Counted from the stretch's first letter, positions 7,972 through 16,726 are shown. The stretch: DNA of 50,333 nt from DASZPL01 sp035550315 (GCA_035550315.1 DASZPL010000099.1:1-50333), one strand, 5' to 3'. Made by a program: numbers and translations. The notes: a model not told the origin generated them from the letters alone.

Positions 7972-8811
7972 ATGGGGCGGCAGCGGGCGCGCGTCGTCGT
8001 GCAGTCGCTCGACGCTCACCCGAACCGCGCCGAGATCACCGGCATCCTCGCCCGGCTCCCCCACATCCCCGATCCCGACGTGCAGCGGATGGCGGCCGCC
8101 TGGGCCAACCCACCCGAAATCGCCGAAGCCCGGCAACACGCGCTCCAGCCGACCTCGCCGCTGGTGATCGATGCGCTGGCGGCCTTCGATCTCGCCCAGG
8201 CGCTGTTCGCCGAGGACCTAGTGGGTGGCCACGACTATTTGACGGTCGAGCCGGGCACCGTCGTGCTCGCCCTGAAGGCGATCCGCGACGCGATCGCGGG
8301 CAGCTTTGCCCGGCCAGTGCTCGGCGGCGAGCAGCACGCCGCGCTGCTCGGCCCGTGGCGTTTGGTCTATCCCGACACCGGCCCGGCCGCGTCCGACTTC
8401 GGCGAGCGCGGGGCCGACATCGATCGTCTGATCGCCGGCCTCGACCAGCTCGCGCCGCGCTGCCACGACCCGCTGGCCGCGGCCGACCACGCCACCCTGG
8501 TCGCGGCCTGCGAGGCTCTCGACGAGGGCGTCCACGGCGTCGCGCGCGACGAGGCGTGGCGGATCGCGGTGCTGACCTCGCGCCGGCGGCTCTGGTACGC
8601 CGTGCGCCGGCGTGGCACGGAAGGGTTTACCCGCCGCTGCCCCGTCTGCCGCACCCGACCGTCGAAAGACGTCGACCCGGCGCTGGCGCTTGCGCTCGAC
8701 GCGGCGTGCGGGCTGCTCGTCGCCGACGCGCTCGACGAAACGCTGGTGGACGTGCTCACGGTGCCGCTGCAGGACCTGGTGCCGTTGCAACGGCCGGCGA
8801 CCGAAAGCTAG
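7972..8811 (+). CDS. hypothetical protein, 279 residues
   Basis: I do not recognise a family. A strong GGGGAGG ribosome site lies 5 bases before the ATG, and G or C dominates third codon positions, so this is a real gene. The protein is mostly helical with no signal peptide or membrane segment. The N-terminal part carries AHPNRAEITGILARLPHIPDP, the middle GTVVLALKAIRDAI. Near residue 222 a single RRCPVCRTRP looks like half a zinc knuckle, but no second CxxC pair follows. Neighbours (DUF2795 upstream, a membrane protein downstream) do not suggest a job. Confidence 0.72.
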   Translation: MGRQRARVVVQSLDAHPNRAEITGILARLPHIPDPDVQRMAAAWANPPEIAEARQHALQPTSPLVIDALAAFDLAQALFAEDLVGGHDYLTVEPGTVVLALKAIRDAIAGSFARPVLGGEQHAALLGPWRLVYPDTGPAASDFGERGADIDRLIAGLDQLAPRCHDPLAAADHATLVAACEALDEGVHGVARDEAWRIAVLTSRRRLWYAVRRRGTEGFTRRCPVCRTRPSKDVDPALALALDAACGLLVADALDETLVDVLTVPLQDLVPLQRPATES

Positions 8812-8819
8812 TTGCCCGG

Positions 8820-8825
8820 TAGCGT
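8820..8825 (+). promoter_or_regulatory. predicted -10 element (TAGCGT)
   Basis: TAGCGT is followed by 6 bases and then the GTG at 8832; a leaderless start is predicted for the membrane protein gene. Confidence 0.38.
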
Positions 8826-8831
8826 GGCGTC

Positions 8832-9461
8832 GTGCGTGAGCGTGGATTTCCGCTGACCATCGTCGGGTCCGGCCTCGGCCTGGCCGGCCTGGTGTTGTTG
8901 CTGCTCGAGAGCATCCGGGCGTTGACCGGCAGTGTGCTCGGCACCGTCGCGATGACGCTGCTGTGGGTCGGCCTCGGGCTGCTGGTCGCGGCCGGCGTCC
9001 TGTTCGTCCTGGCGGTGGCCGGCGACGACACCGCTGACGCCGACGAAGTCGACGAGTACGACGAGGCCGACGACGTCGACACCGGCGTGGCCGACGGCGC
9101 CCTCGCAACTTCGCCGCCGTCCGCCTGGGCACCGGCCGAGCAGCCGGCACCGGCCGCCGTTGCACCGCCCGGCGATGCCGGTCCGCCGCCAGCGGCTCCC
9201 CCGGTCACGCCACCGCCGCCGCCACCGGCCATGCCGGTGGAGAGCGACGCCCCGGCAACCCCGGCCCCACCGCCGGCGCCGGCCGCCCCGCCCGCCGAGC
9301 CGGCGGCCCGGCCAGCCGAGCCGAGCGCCCCGGCGCAGCCGGGCACTCCCACGGAGCCCCCCGCCACCGAGCAAGCAGCTCCGCCCGAGCCGGCGGAACC
9401 AGCCGATCCGGCCGCGGAGCCGGCCGGTGGTGGCTTCCCCGGTCTCAGACCGCCGCGCTGA
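8832..9461 (+). CDS. two-helix membrane protein with long Pro/Ala-rich tail
   Basis: The protein has 209 residues. Residues 7-27 and 34-60 are hydrophobic and form two membrane helices joined by a short turn. An acidic linker follows (DDTADADEVDEYDEADDVD), then about 120 residues of Pro, Ala and Glu repeats that are surely disordered. The tail could be cytoplasmic or span the wall, since topology is not clear from charges. The family is not recognised. The last 17 bases overlap, tail to tail, the end of the DUF3145 gene on the other strand. An antisense open frame covers this gene but has poor composition, so the plus strand is preferred. Confidence 0.68.
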   Translation: MRERGFPLTIVGSGLGLAGLVLLLLESIRALTGSVLGTVAMTLLWVGLGLLVAAGVLFVLAVAGDDTADADEVDEYDEADDVDTGVADGALATSPPSAWAPAEQPAPAAVAPPGDAGPPPAAPPVTPPPPPPAMPVESDAPATPAPPPAPAAPPAEPAARPAEPSAPAQPGTPTEPPATEQAAPPEPAEPADPAAEPAGGGFPGLRPPR

Positions 9462-9936
9462 GCCAGCGGACCGGCGTACCGTCGCCGGCCTGCCGGTAAG
9501 CCTCCAGCTCGTCGTCCCACGGCCGGCCGAGCAGCCGGTCGGCCACCTGCCGCAGCGACGGGAGGTCGACCGCGCCGGCGAGCACGGCACGAAGCCGGTC
9601 CTCCTGGATCAGGACGTCGCCGTTGGCGCTCATCGTCGCGCGGAACACCCCGAGATCGGGCGTCATCGCGTAGCGCTCGCCGTCGCTGCCGTCGCTGGGC
9701 TCTTCGGTGATCTCCGCCCGGATCAGCGGCCAGCCCCGCAGCGCGCCGGCCAGCCGCCCGGCGGTGCCGGCCGGGCCGCGCCAGCCGGATTGCGCGCGCA
9801 GGCAACCGGGCTCGATCGGCTGGTCTTGCCAGTCGAGCCGCACCGGCACGCCGAGCACGCTGGCGACCGCCCATTCGACATGCGGCCGGATCGCCGGCGG
9901 GCAGGAATGCACGAACAACACCCCGCGAGCGCTCAC
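9445..9936 (-). CDS. DUF3145 family protein
   Basis: The protein has 163 residues. It starts with GTG behind a clear GGAGG with 6-base spacing. The sequence (SARGVLFVHSCPPAIRPHVEWA, then LDWQDQPIEPG and ERYAMTPDLGVFRA) matches the DUF3145 family found across actinobacteria. The function is unknown and no catalytic motif can be named. The 209 bases upstream, to the TTG of the transporter gene, form a divergent intergenic region in which no protein gene is supported. Confidence 0.85.
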   Translation of the reverse strand: MSARGVLFVHSCPPAIRPHVEWAVASVLGVPVRLDWQDQPIEPGCLRAQSGWRGPAGTAGRLAGALRGWPLIRAEITEEPSDGSDGERYAMTPDLGVFRATMSANGDVLIQEDRLRAVLAGAVDLPSLRQVADRLLGRPWDDELEAYRQAGDGTPVRWLSAAV

Positions 9937-10145
9937 ATCCCACCTCCGACGGTCCGAGGGCGCCTTCCCCAGCGACTCGAACCACGGGCGACATGAACGG
10001 CGGTGCGCCCCTAGTGTGCCTCATCCGCCACACCAGCACCAGCATCCCGGGTGGTGAAGTGGATCACCCGATCAGCCGATGCACAGGTGTCTCAGCAATT
10101 CTTCACCCTGGCCCCTAGGCTCGTCCGCGGAAGGGATCCCCGCCC

Positions 10146-11144
10146 TTGCTGGTCTTCCTGCTGTCGTTCGCGGCGTCGCTGTGCTTCGCCGCGGGCTTCG
10201 TGCTGCAGTACCACGAGGCGCACGAGGCGCCCGACCGGTTGTTCCTCTCACCGAAGCTGCTGGTCGAGCTGGCGCATCACAAGGTCTGGCTCGCCGGCAT
10301 CGCCGTGATGTTCATCGGCAACGGCCTGCAGGCATCGGCGCTCGGCGTCGGCAGCCTCGCCGTCGTCGAACCGATCCTCACCACGTCGCTGCTGTTCGCC
10401 CTGCCGCTGTCGGCCGCCTGGCGGCGCGAACGGCTGCAGCGGCAGGAGTGGCTCGGCGCGTTCCTCGTCAGCGCCGGTCTCGGTGTCGTCCTGGGCGTCG
10501 GCTCGCCGACGACCGGCCACAGCACGATGAGCTCCCCGATGTGGCTGCTCGTCGTGCTAGCCAGCTGCGGCGGCGCCCAGCTCATGGTGTCGCTGGGCCG
10601 CCGTTCCCGCTGGCCGGCGCCGCGCGCCGCGTTGATCGGCTGCGCCGCCGGCGTGCTGTTCGGCCTGCAGGACGTGCTCACCGGCTTCTGCATGCACGAC
10701 CTGTCACACCACGGCTGGCTGGTCACGCTCACCAGCTGGCAGTTCTACCTGCTGATCGTGATCGGCGCCTACGGCCTGGTGCTGATGCAGTCGGCGTACA
10801 AGGCCGGGCCGCTGACCGCTGGGCTTCCGACGATCGCGGTCGGCGAGCCGGTCGCCGGCATGTTGATCGGAGTGTTCGCGCTGAACGAGCAGCTGAACGC
10901 CTCGACGGCAGCGGTCACCGTCGAGATCCTCGCCGCCGTGGTCATGGTGCTCGGCACCTGGATGCTCGGGCGCTCCCCCTTGGTCTGCGGCAGTCACCAC
11001 CCGAGCCGGCTGCGCCGGCTGGAGGCCAAGCTGCTGCACGACGGCGCGGACCTCGTCGTACCTGCCCAATCGGACCTGCCGCAGCCGAATGCGGCGCCGC
11101 AGCCAGCATTTGAGCGTTCCCGGGCACCCGCACGGATAGGTTGA
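10146..11144 (+). CDS. DMT-superfamily (NIPA-like) membrane transporter
   Basis: The protein has 332 residues with about nine hydrophobic segments between residues 1 and 285 and a hydrophilic tail. The N-terminus (SFAASLCFAAGFVLQYHEA), GNGLQASALGVGSLAVVEPIL and GEPVAGMLIGVFALNEQL are typical of the drug/metabolite transporter fold, of the actinobacterial group annotated as DMT or NIPA magnesium-transporter-like. The substrate is unknown. The start is probably TTG at 10146, following GGAAGGG; no ATG fits the conserved N-terminus. The stop is 4 bases before the microprotein start, so the three genes 10146-11804 may form one operon. Confidence 0.8.
   Translation: MLVFLLSFAASLCFAAGFVLQYHEAHEAPDRLFLSPKLLVELAHHKVWLAGIAVMFIGNGLQASALGVGSLAVVEPILTTSLLFALPLSAAWRRERLQRQEWLGAFLVSAGLGVVLGVGSPTTGHSTMSSPMWLLVVLASCGGAQLMVSLGRRSRWPAPRAALIGCAAGVLFGLQDVLTGFCMHDLSHHGWLVTLTSWQFYLLIVIGAYGLVLMQSAYKAGPLTAGLPTIAVGEPVAGMLIGVFALNEQLNASTAAVTVEILAAVVMVLGTWMLGRSPLVCGSHHPSRLRRLEAKLLHDGADLVVPAQSDLPQPNAAPQPAFERSRAPARIG
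11137..11142 (+). promoter_or_regulatory. predicted -10 element (TAGGTT) for the microprotein gene
   Basis: TAGGTT sits at the very end of the transporter gene, 6 bases before the GTG at 11149. It could give the microprotein and lipoprotein genes their own leaderless transcript. Confidence 0.35.
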
Positions 11145-11148
11145 CGCG

Positions 11149-11256
11149 GTGCGCTACCTGGCCCTCGCCGTGATCGCCGTGGTCTTCCTGACCGGAGTGG
11201 TGTGGTGGGTGCTGTTGGTCGGCAACGCGGTGATCAGCCTGTTCCGCCGCCGGTGA
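11149..11256 (+). CDS. 35-residue single-pass membrane microprotein
   Basis: This is a short frame from GTG to TGA that size cut-offs would miss. The product begins VRYLALAVIAVVFLTG, continues as VVWWVLLVGNAVISLFRRR and stops: one membrane helix of about 22 residues capped by three arginines. Of 35 codons, 34 end in G or C, which indicates real coding sequence. It begins 4 bases after the transporter stop and overlaps the next gene as GTGA, so translation is probably coupled. No family can be named. A role as partner or regulator of the transporter or the lipoprotein is only an inference from position. Confidence 0.62.
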   Translation: MRYLALAVIAVVFLTGVVWWVLLVGNAVISLFRRR

Positions 11257-11804
11257 TCCGGCGGGCCCGGCTCGCGTTCGGCACGTTCGCACTCTGCGGG
11301 GTGCTCGCCGCCTGCGGTGGCGGCGGCTCCAGCCCGAGCGCGGCGCCGGCGCCACGCACGCCTCCCGACCTGCAGGCGTTTCTGCGACTGCCGGTCGCCA
11401 CGCCGAGCGCCTGCCCGCGGGACCAGAACGGTACGACGGTCAACCGGGTGTCACCGTGGGTCGGTCATGTCGACGTCTCGGTGTTCCTGCGACCGTCCGC
11501 CAGCCGTCGAGCGACTGCGACCGTCGGCCGGCAGCTGCGGCAGTCGCCGCTGGTCCAGACGGCGTACTTCGAGTCCCGCGCCCAGGCCTACCGCGAGTTC
11601 CAGCGCCTCTACACCTGCTGGACGCGCGTCGACCGCAGCCAGACTCCGGCGTCGTACCGGCTGGTGCTGCTGCCGACCGTGACCACGCGCCAGCGAAACG
11701 ACTTCGTCGTGCGGTTGCTCCACCGGCCGGACATCGACTCGGTGACCTGCGACCCGTCGGCGCCGTGCGTCGACGTGGTCCGCTCGGCGCAGGCCGGGCG
11801 CTAG
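11253..11804 (+). CDS. lipoprotein with FtsX extracellular-domain-like region
   Basis: The protein has 183 residues from the GTG at 11253, which overlaps the microprotein stop. The signal sequence ends in a lipobox, GVLAAC, so Cys about 19 would be lipidated and the rest lies outside the membrane. A Ser/Pro/Ala linker follows. Residues about 65-180 (VDVSVFLRPSASRRATATVG, SPLVQTAYFESRAQAYREFQ) resemble the ectodomain of FtsX, the permease-like cell-division protein, but the four FtsX membrane helices are absent. Cysteines later in the chain (LYTCW, VTCDPSAPC) may form disulfides. It ends sharing a CTAG with the convergent CDF gene. The FtsX likeness is judged by eye. Confidence 0.75.
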   Translation: MIRRARLAFGTFALCGVLAACGGGGSSPSAAPAPRTPPDLQAFLRLPVATPSACPRDQNGTTVNRVSPWVGHVDVSVFLRPSASRRATATVGRQLRQSPLVQTAYFESRAQAYREFQRLYTCWTRVDRSQTPASYRLVLLPTVTTRQRNDFVVRLLHRPDIDSVTCDPSAPCVDVVRSAQAGR

Positions 11805-12679
11805 TGCGTCGGCGCCTCGTGGTCGAGGTGGCCGACGGACTCGAACTGGAACGTCGAGTGCTGCACGTCGAAGTGTCCGGTCAGGCAGGACTGCAGCTCG
11901 TCGAGCAGCCGCGGGGCGCGGCCCTCGGTGAAGCACTCCGGAGCGATGACGACGTGCACGGACAACGCCGGCAGGCCCGACGTCACGGTCCAGACGTGCA
12001 GGTCGTGGATGTCGACGACGTGTTCGGTCTCGAGCAGGTGCCGGCGGACCAATTCGACGTCGACCTCGGTTGGGGCCGCCTCCAACAGCACGCGCCCGGA
12101 CTCGCGCAGCAGCCGGACGGCCGCGCGCAGCACGAGCGCGACGACGACGAGCGATGCCACCGGATCGGCCCGTCGCCAGCCGGCGCCGACGACGATCGCG
12201 CCGGCGATGATGGTCGCGGCGAAGGCGTAGCCGTCGGTGAGCACGTGGGCGATCGCGCCCGCGACGTTCAACGACCGGCGCTCGGTGCGGCCGATGATGA
12301 CCAACACGACCGCGTTGACCGCCAGCCCGATCACGGCGACGACGATCAGCGTCGATCCCGCGACGCCGGGCGGGTGCAGCAACCGGCGGATCGCCTCCGC
12401 CGTGACCAGCGCGGCGATCACGAGCAGGGTGATCCCGTTGGCCGCCGCCGAGAGCACCTCGGTGCGCGCCCAGCCGAAGGTCCAGTGCCCGCGCGCGGGC
12501 GCTCGCGCGATCCGTGACACCAGCGCGCTGGCCGCGAGCGCGAGCACGTCAGTCAGCATGTGACCGGCGTCGGCAAGCAGCGCCAGCGAGCCGGCGAGGA
12601 CCGCACCGACGACCTCGCCCGCGGTGAAGCCGGCGAGCACGCCCGCGCCGACGAGCAGCAGTCGCTCGTCCCGGGTCAC
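11801..12679 (-). CDS. cation diffusion facilitator (zinc/cobalt exporter)
   Basis: The protein has 292 residues, normal for the CDF family. Six membrane segments are followed by a cytoplasmic metal-binding domain from about residue 205. The first metal-site motif is visible as ADAGHMLTDV (HxxxD, helix 2), and a second potential site lies in helix 5 (AHVLTDGYAF, again HxxxD). The C-terminal domain contains VDIHDLHVWTVTSG, diagnostic of the CzcD/ZitB branch. It most likely exports Zn2+ in exchange for protons. The start is GTG at 12679 behind GAGGGAAG. The gene ends on a palindromic CTAG whose two strands serve as stop for this gene and for the lipoprotein gene. Confidence 0.92.
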   Translation of the reverse strand: MTRDERLLLVGAGVLAGFTAGEVVGAVLAGSLALLADAGHMLTDVLALAASALVSRIARAPARGHWTFGWARTEVLSAAANGITLLVIAALVTAEAIRRLLHPPGVAGSTLIVVAVIGLAVNAVVLVIIGRTERRSLNVAGAIAHVLTDGYAFAATIIAGAIVVGAGWRRADPVASLVVVALVLRAAVRLLRESGRVLLEAAPTEVDVELVRRHLLETEHVVDIHDLHVWTVTSGLPALSVHVVIAPECFTEGRAPRLLDELQSCLTGHFDVQHSTFQFESVGHLDHEAPTH

Positions 12680-12704
12680 CCGCCGATCTTCCCTCAGGAA
12701 GGGC

Positions 12705-14348
12705 TCAGCGGCGGAACTGGCGCGGCATCAGGAAGCCGCTCGGCCCGAGCGGGATCTGCAGGATGCGCTCGCTGTGCTGCGCCTCACGCAGGTCATGGCG
12801 ACGCCCAACCAGCAGGTCCTGCAACGTGACCAGGCCAAGCACCTCGTGCTCGTTGCTACGCGACACGACGACGCAGTCCGTCCGGTGGTACTCCGCCATC
12901 AGGTAGGACACTTCGCGCAATGTCGCGTCGGGATAGGTGATGATCGCGTCGGCCGTGCGCTGCACCCCGCCAGGCGTCATCACGTCGCTGACGAACAGCG
13001 TTTCGAGCGGGTCGACGTCGTACTCGCGCGACAGGTGGTAGCCGCGGCGCGCGATCTTCTCCGTCAGCACCGACCGCTTGAGCAGCAGCACCGACAGCCC
13101 GTACGCCGTCGATGCGCTGATGATGAGCGGTAGCACCGCGTCGAACCGGCCGGTGAGCTCGATCGCGAACGCGACCCCGGTGAACGGCGAGCGCATCACG
13201 CCGCCGAGCACGCCAGCCAGCGCGACCAGCGCCCAGAAGCCGACACCCACCTGCGGGAACACGTGACTTTCGACGACGCCGAGCGCGCCGCCGATCATGA
13301 ACATCGGCGCCAGCACGCCGCCGGAGGTCCCGGACCCGAGCGAGAGCGACCAGATCAGCGTCTTGACGATCAAGATGCCGCCGACCAGTCCCAGGCTGAT
13401 GCTGCCGGTCAGCTCCCCGTCGATGACGTCGTAGCCGACGCCGAGGGTCTGCGGCACGATCAGCCCGCCGATCCCGATGACGAGGCCGCCGATCGCCGGC
13501 CACCACATCCAGTGGATCGGCAGCCGACGGAAGCCGTCCTCCGAGGCGTAGACCAGAACGGTCGCGATGACGGCCAGCAGCGCCGAGGCGATGCCGGAGG
13601 CGACGCAGAGCGCGAGCGCCTTCGTCGTGATGTGCAGCGCGCCGTGCACCGGGAAGAGCAAGCCGCTGCCGAGGATGATGCGCCGGATCGCCGTCGCGAC
13701 GACGACCGCGGCCGCGACCGGCACGTAGCTGCGCGGTCGCCACTCGAACAACAACAGCTCGACGGCGAGCAGCACCGCGGCGAACGGCGTGTTGAACGTC
13801 GCTGCCATACCGGCGGTAGCGCCGGCAACCAGCAGCGTCTTCCGCTCGTCCGCGGTGAGCTCGAGGAACTGCGCGCACAGCGACCCGACCGCGCCGCCGG
13901 TCATGATGATCGGTCCCTCGGCGCCGAACGGCCCGCCGGTGCCGATCGCGATGGCGGAGGCGACCGGCTTGAGCAGCGCGACCCGCGGCTGCACCCGGCT
14001 GCCGCCGATCAGGATCGCTTCGATCGCCTCCGGCATGCCGTGACCGCGGATCTTCTCGGAGCCGTAGCGCGCAAGCACACCGATCACGAGGCCGCCGACG
14101 ATCGGCGCGAGCAGCACCAGCGCCGGGTTGTCGTGACCGTTGTCTGGCGCCACCAACGAGGTTGCCAGCCGGTGGTAGAAGACGCCGTTCGTGATGAAGC
14201 CGATCAGCCGCAGCAACGCCCAGGCGACGCACGCGCTGACCGCCCCGATCGGCAGCGCGAACGCGGTGACCTTGAGCATCCGCGGCGTGACGCTGAAGTC
14301 ACCGAGCCGCTTGACGTCACGGACCTCGGTGACGGCAGCGTCGGTCAT
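12705..14348 (-). CDS. ClC-family chloride channel/antiporter with CBS domains
   Basis: The protein has 547 residues from the ATG at 14348. The membrane part has the ClC signatures GHGMPEA (about 102, in place of GSGIP), GPFGAEGP (about 140) with the gating glutamate of H+/Cl- exchangers, and GVLGGVMRSPFTGVAFA. The last 110 residues form a CBS pair (VSDVMTPGGVQR, then DCVVVSRSNEHEVLGLVTLQ) that may bind nucleotides. It probably moves chloride across the membrane in exchange for protons. The 140 bases upstream contain two GC-rich inverted repeats but no fluoride-riboswitch pattern. A longer open frame upstream lacks ClC features. Confidence 0.92.
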   Translation of the reverse strand: MTDAAVTEVRDVKRLGDFSVTPRMLKVTAFALPIGAVSACVAWALLRLIGFITNGVFYHRLATSLVAPDNGHDNPALVLLAPIVGGLVIGVLARYGSEKIRGHGMPEAIEAILIGGSRVQPRVALLKPVASAIAIGTGGPFGAEGPIIMTGGAVGSLCAQFLELTADERKTLLVAGATAGMAATFNTPFAAVLLAVELLLFEWRPRSYVPVAAAVVVATAIRRIILGSGLLFPVHGALHITTKALALCVASGIASALLAVIATVLVYASEDGFRRLPIHWMWWPAIGGLVIGIGGLIVPQTLGVGYDVIDGELTGSISLGLVGGILIVKTLIWSLSLGSGTSGGVLAPMFMIGGALGVVESHVFPQVGVGFWALVALAGVLGGVMRSPFTGVAFAIELTGRFDAVLPLIISASTAYGLSVLLLKRSVLTEKIARRGYHLSREYDVDPLETLFVSDVMTPGGVQRTADAIITYPDATLREVSYLMAEYHRTDCVVVSRSNEHEVLGLVTLQDLLVGRRHDLREAQHSERILQIPLGPSGFLMPRQFRR

Positions 14349-14378
14349 CTCCAGGTCCGTTCGATCGGCACGGGCGAT

Positions 14379-14398
14379 GGAGCCCCAGGGGTGGCTCC
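14379..14398 (-). repeat. inverted repeat in the ClC gene leader
   Basis: GGAGCC and GGCTCC face each other across 8 bases, about 30 bases before the ClC start codon. It may fold as a hairpin in the leader; no function is assigned. Confidence 0.35.
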
Positions 14399-14488
14399 GG
14401 TTGGGCATCGGGGCGCTGGACGCGCGCCCGGCAAGAACTGCACTTCCATGATATGTCGCCCTACGACGTGCGCTGCGGGCAGGTCGGC

Positions 14489-16720
14489 CTACGCGAGCAG
14501 TTCCTGCGCTGCCTTCTCGATCGCCGTCTCGGACACGAGGACATGCTCGGCAGCGTCGCCGAGCGGGATGAAGCTGTCGGCGGCGGTGACCCGCGCGACC
14601 CGACCGTCGAAACCGGCGTCCACCAGCGCGGTGACCACGGCCTCCGACACGCCACCGCTGCGCCGGGTCTCGTCGACGACGAGCACCCGGCCGGTCGCCC
14701 GGGCGGCCGCGAGCAGATCGTCGACCGGCAGCGGCGCGAGCCACCGCAGGTCGAGCGTGCGGACGCCGACGCCCGCGCCCTGCAGCCGACGCGCCACCCG
14801 CAGCGACATCGGCACGCCGTTGCCGAACGTCGCGAGGGTCAGGTCCGCACCGTCGCCGTAGGTCTGGGCGCGCCCGATCGGGACGTGCGCGTCCGCCCAG
14901 CGATCCGGCGGCAGGTACGCCGACAGCCAGCCGCCGTCGCCGTCGGCGTACAGGTCACGGGTGTGGTACATCGCGATCGGCTCGAGAAACACCGACACCG
15001 TGCCGTCGACGTCGGCGGCGGCGAGGCAACTGCGCAACATCGCCGCGGCGTCGTCACCGCGCGACGGCACCGCGACCACGAGGCCCGGGATGTCGCGGAG
15101 CACCGCCACGGCGTTGTCATTGTGGAAGTGACCGCCGAAGCCCTTCTGGTAGGCCAAGCCGGCGATCCGGATCACCATCGGGTTGCGGTAGGCGCCGGCG
15201 GAGAAGAACTGCAGGCTCGCGGCCTCGCCCCGCAGCTGGTCCTCGGCGTTGTGTAGGTAGGCGAGGTACTGGATTTCGGGGATCGGCAGCAGCCCGGAGA
15301 CGCCGGCGCCGAGGGCGAGTCCCAGGATCGACTGCTCGTCGAGCAACGTGTCGAACACCCGGGCGGCACCGAACCGCCGCGCCAACCCGCGGGTGACGCC
15401 GTAGACGCCGCCCTTCCGGCCGACGTCCTCGCCGAACACCATCGCCTGCGGATACGCCAGCAGCGCGTCGGCCAAGCTGCGGTTGATGCTGTCGGCGAGG
15501 GTGAGCGGCCCGGCATCTTCCGGCAGCCGACCGCCGAAGCCGTCGCGGCGCGCCTCCGGCGCGGCGGACTGCGCCGCCCGGGCGGCAACCGCGTCGGGAC
15601 GGCACGGCGCCAGCGGCGCCATCACTTCGCCGACGCTGCCGAGCCGACGATGTGTGACGGCCTCGTCGGCCGCCCGCCGCACGCGTTGGCGCATCGCCTC
15701 GTAGCGCGCCACGATCTGCTCGGGCGTCACCAGCCCGGCGGCGACGAGCAGCCCCGCGGTGCCGACCAGCGGGTCGCGCTCCAGGTCGGCCGCCACCTCG
15801 GCCGGCGTGCGGTAGCCGACCTCGGCATCGGTGCCGGCGTGCGCGAGGAACCGGACCACCCGCAGGCGCAGAAACGCCGGTGCCCGCTTGCCGCGGACGT
15901 GCGTGACCGCGGCAAGCGCCGCGTCGTAGCAGCCGGCGAGGTCGGCGCCGTCGGCGGCGAAGTAACGCATCGGCGGCCGGTCGGCGTACGCCGCGGCGAT
16001 CCAGCCGTCCGGGGTGCGGACGCTGATGCCGAGACCGTTGTCCTCGCAGACCCACAGGATCGGGACCGGCAGGCCTTGGTACGCCGCCTGGCAGGCCGCG
16101 TTGATCGCGCCGGTCGCGGTCGAGTGGTTGGCCGACGCGTCGCCGAAGCTCGCGACCGCGACGGCAGTCGTCGGCCAGCGCGACGCAACCCCGAGCTTGC
16201 GGGAGCGGTCGATCGCCATTGCGACGCCGAGCGCGCGCGGCAGGTGCGACGCGATCGTCGAGGTCTGCGGGATCACCGCCAGGTCTGGATGGCCGAACAC
16301 CTTGTGCCGCCCACCGGCGATCGGCTCGTCGGCCGCCGCGACCAGCCCGAGCAGTACGTCGCGGATCGGGTCGGTGCCGGGACGCTGGCCGGCTCGGGCG
16401 ATGTAGAAGCCGCCCGAGCGGTAGTGCAGCAGCGCCGGATCGTCCGAGCGCAACGCAGCAGCAACCGCAGCGTTGGCCTCGTGCCCGGCCGAGCCGATGG
16501 TGTAGAAGCCGTGGCCTTCGGCGCGCAAATAGCGGGCGGCGAAGTCGAGATGGCGGCTGGCGAGCTGGGCGTCGAACAGTGCGAGCGCGTGCTCGCCGGT
16601 CAGTGCGGTGCCGTCTCGAACCGGCGCCTCCGGCGACCGCGGCGAGCCCCTCCGAAGCGCGGCGACAGCGTCGGGGAAGTGGCGGTCGAGCTGCTCCTCG
16701 GCGCTAGCGTCGCCGGACAC
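14489..16720 (-). CDS. fused E1 alpha/beta 2-oxoacid dehydrogenase (thiamine-diphosphate enzyme)
   Basis: The protein has 743 residues. The N-terminal half (to about 370) is an E1-alpha unit with the thiamine-diphosphate motif SFGDASANHSTATGAINAA (about 192) closed by VCEDN. From about 405 the E1-beta unit follows (LADSINRSLADALL, VFGEDVGRKGGVYGVT, DEQSILGLALG) and ends with the transketolase C-terminal domain. Such fusions belong to branched-chain-type 2-oxoacid dehydrogenases, which need E2 and E3 partners not seen here. It is last in an operon, 6 bases after the aminoadipate-semialdehyde dehydrogenase. That context makes 2-oxoadipate a plausible substrate, with branched-chain oxoacids as the alternative. 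The start is a GTG with a weak ribosome site. Confidence 0.85.
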   Translation of the reverse strand: MSGDASAEEQLDRHFPDAVAALRRGSPRSPEAPVRDGTALTGEHALALFDAQLASRHLDFAARYLRAEGHGFYTIGSAGHEANAAVAAALRSDDPALLHYRSGGFYIARAGQRPGTDPIRDVLLGLVAAADEPIAGGRHKVFGHPDLAVIPQTSTIASHLPRALGVAMAIDRSRKLGVASRWPTTAVAVASFGDASANHSTATGAINAACQAAYQGLPVPILWVCEDNGLGISVRTPDGWIAAAYADRPPMRYFAADGADLAGCYDAALAAVTHVRGKRAPAFLRLRVVRFLAHAGTDAEVGYRTPAEVAADLERDPLVGTAGLLVAAGLVTPEQIVARYEAMRQRVRRAADEAVTHRRLGSVGEVMAPLAPCRPDAVAARAAQSAAPEARRDGFGGRLPEDAGPLTLADSINRSLADALLAYPQAMVFGEDVGRKGGVYGVTRGLARRFGAARVFDTLLDEQSILGLALGAGVSGLLPIPEIQYLAYLHNAEDQLRGEAASLQFFSAGAYRNPMVIRIAGLAYQKGFGGHFHNDNAVAVLRDIPGLVVAVPSRGDDAAAMLRSCLAAADVDGTVSVFLEPIAMYHTRDLYADGDGGWLSAYLPPDRWADAHVPIGRAQTYGDGADLTLATFGNGVPMSLRVARRLQGAGVGVRTLDLRWLAPLPVDDLLAAARATGRVLVVDETRRSGGVSEAVVTALVDAGFDGRVARVTAADSFIPLGDAAEHVLVSETAIEKAAQELLA

Positions 16721-16726
16721 GGCTGG

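Noticed and set aside
14349..14488. Fluoride riboswitch before the ClC gene
   Set aside because: Two GC-rich inverted repeats are present, but I could not find the conserved fluoride-aptamer core, and the protein has a gating Glu and CBS domains, unlike fluoride-specific ClC proteins.
13263..14861. Plus-strand open frame opposite the ClC gene
   Set aside because: Composition is that of an antisense shadow; the ClC protein has clear signatures on the minus strand.
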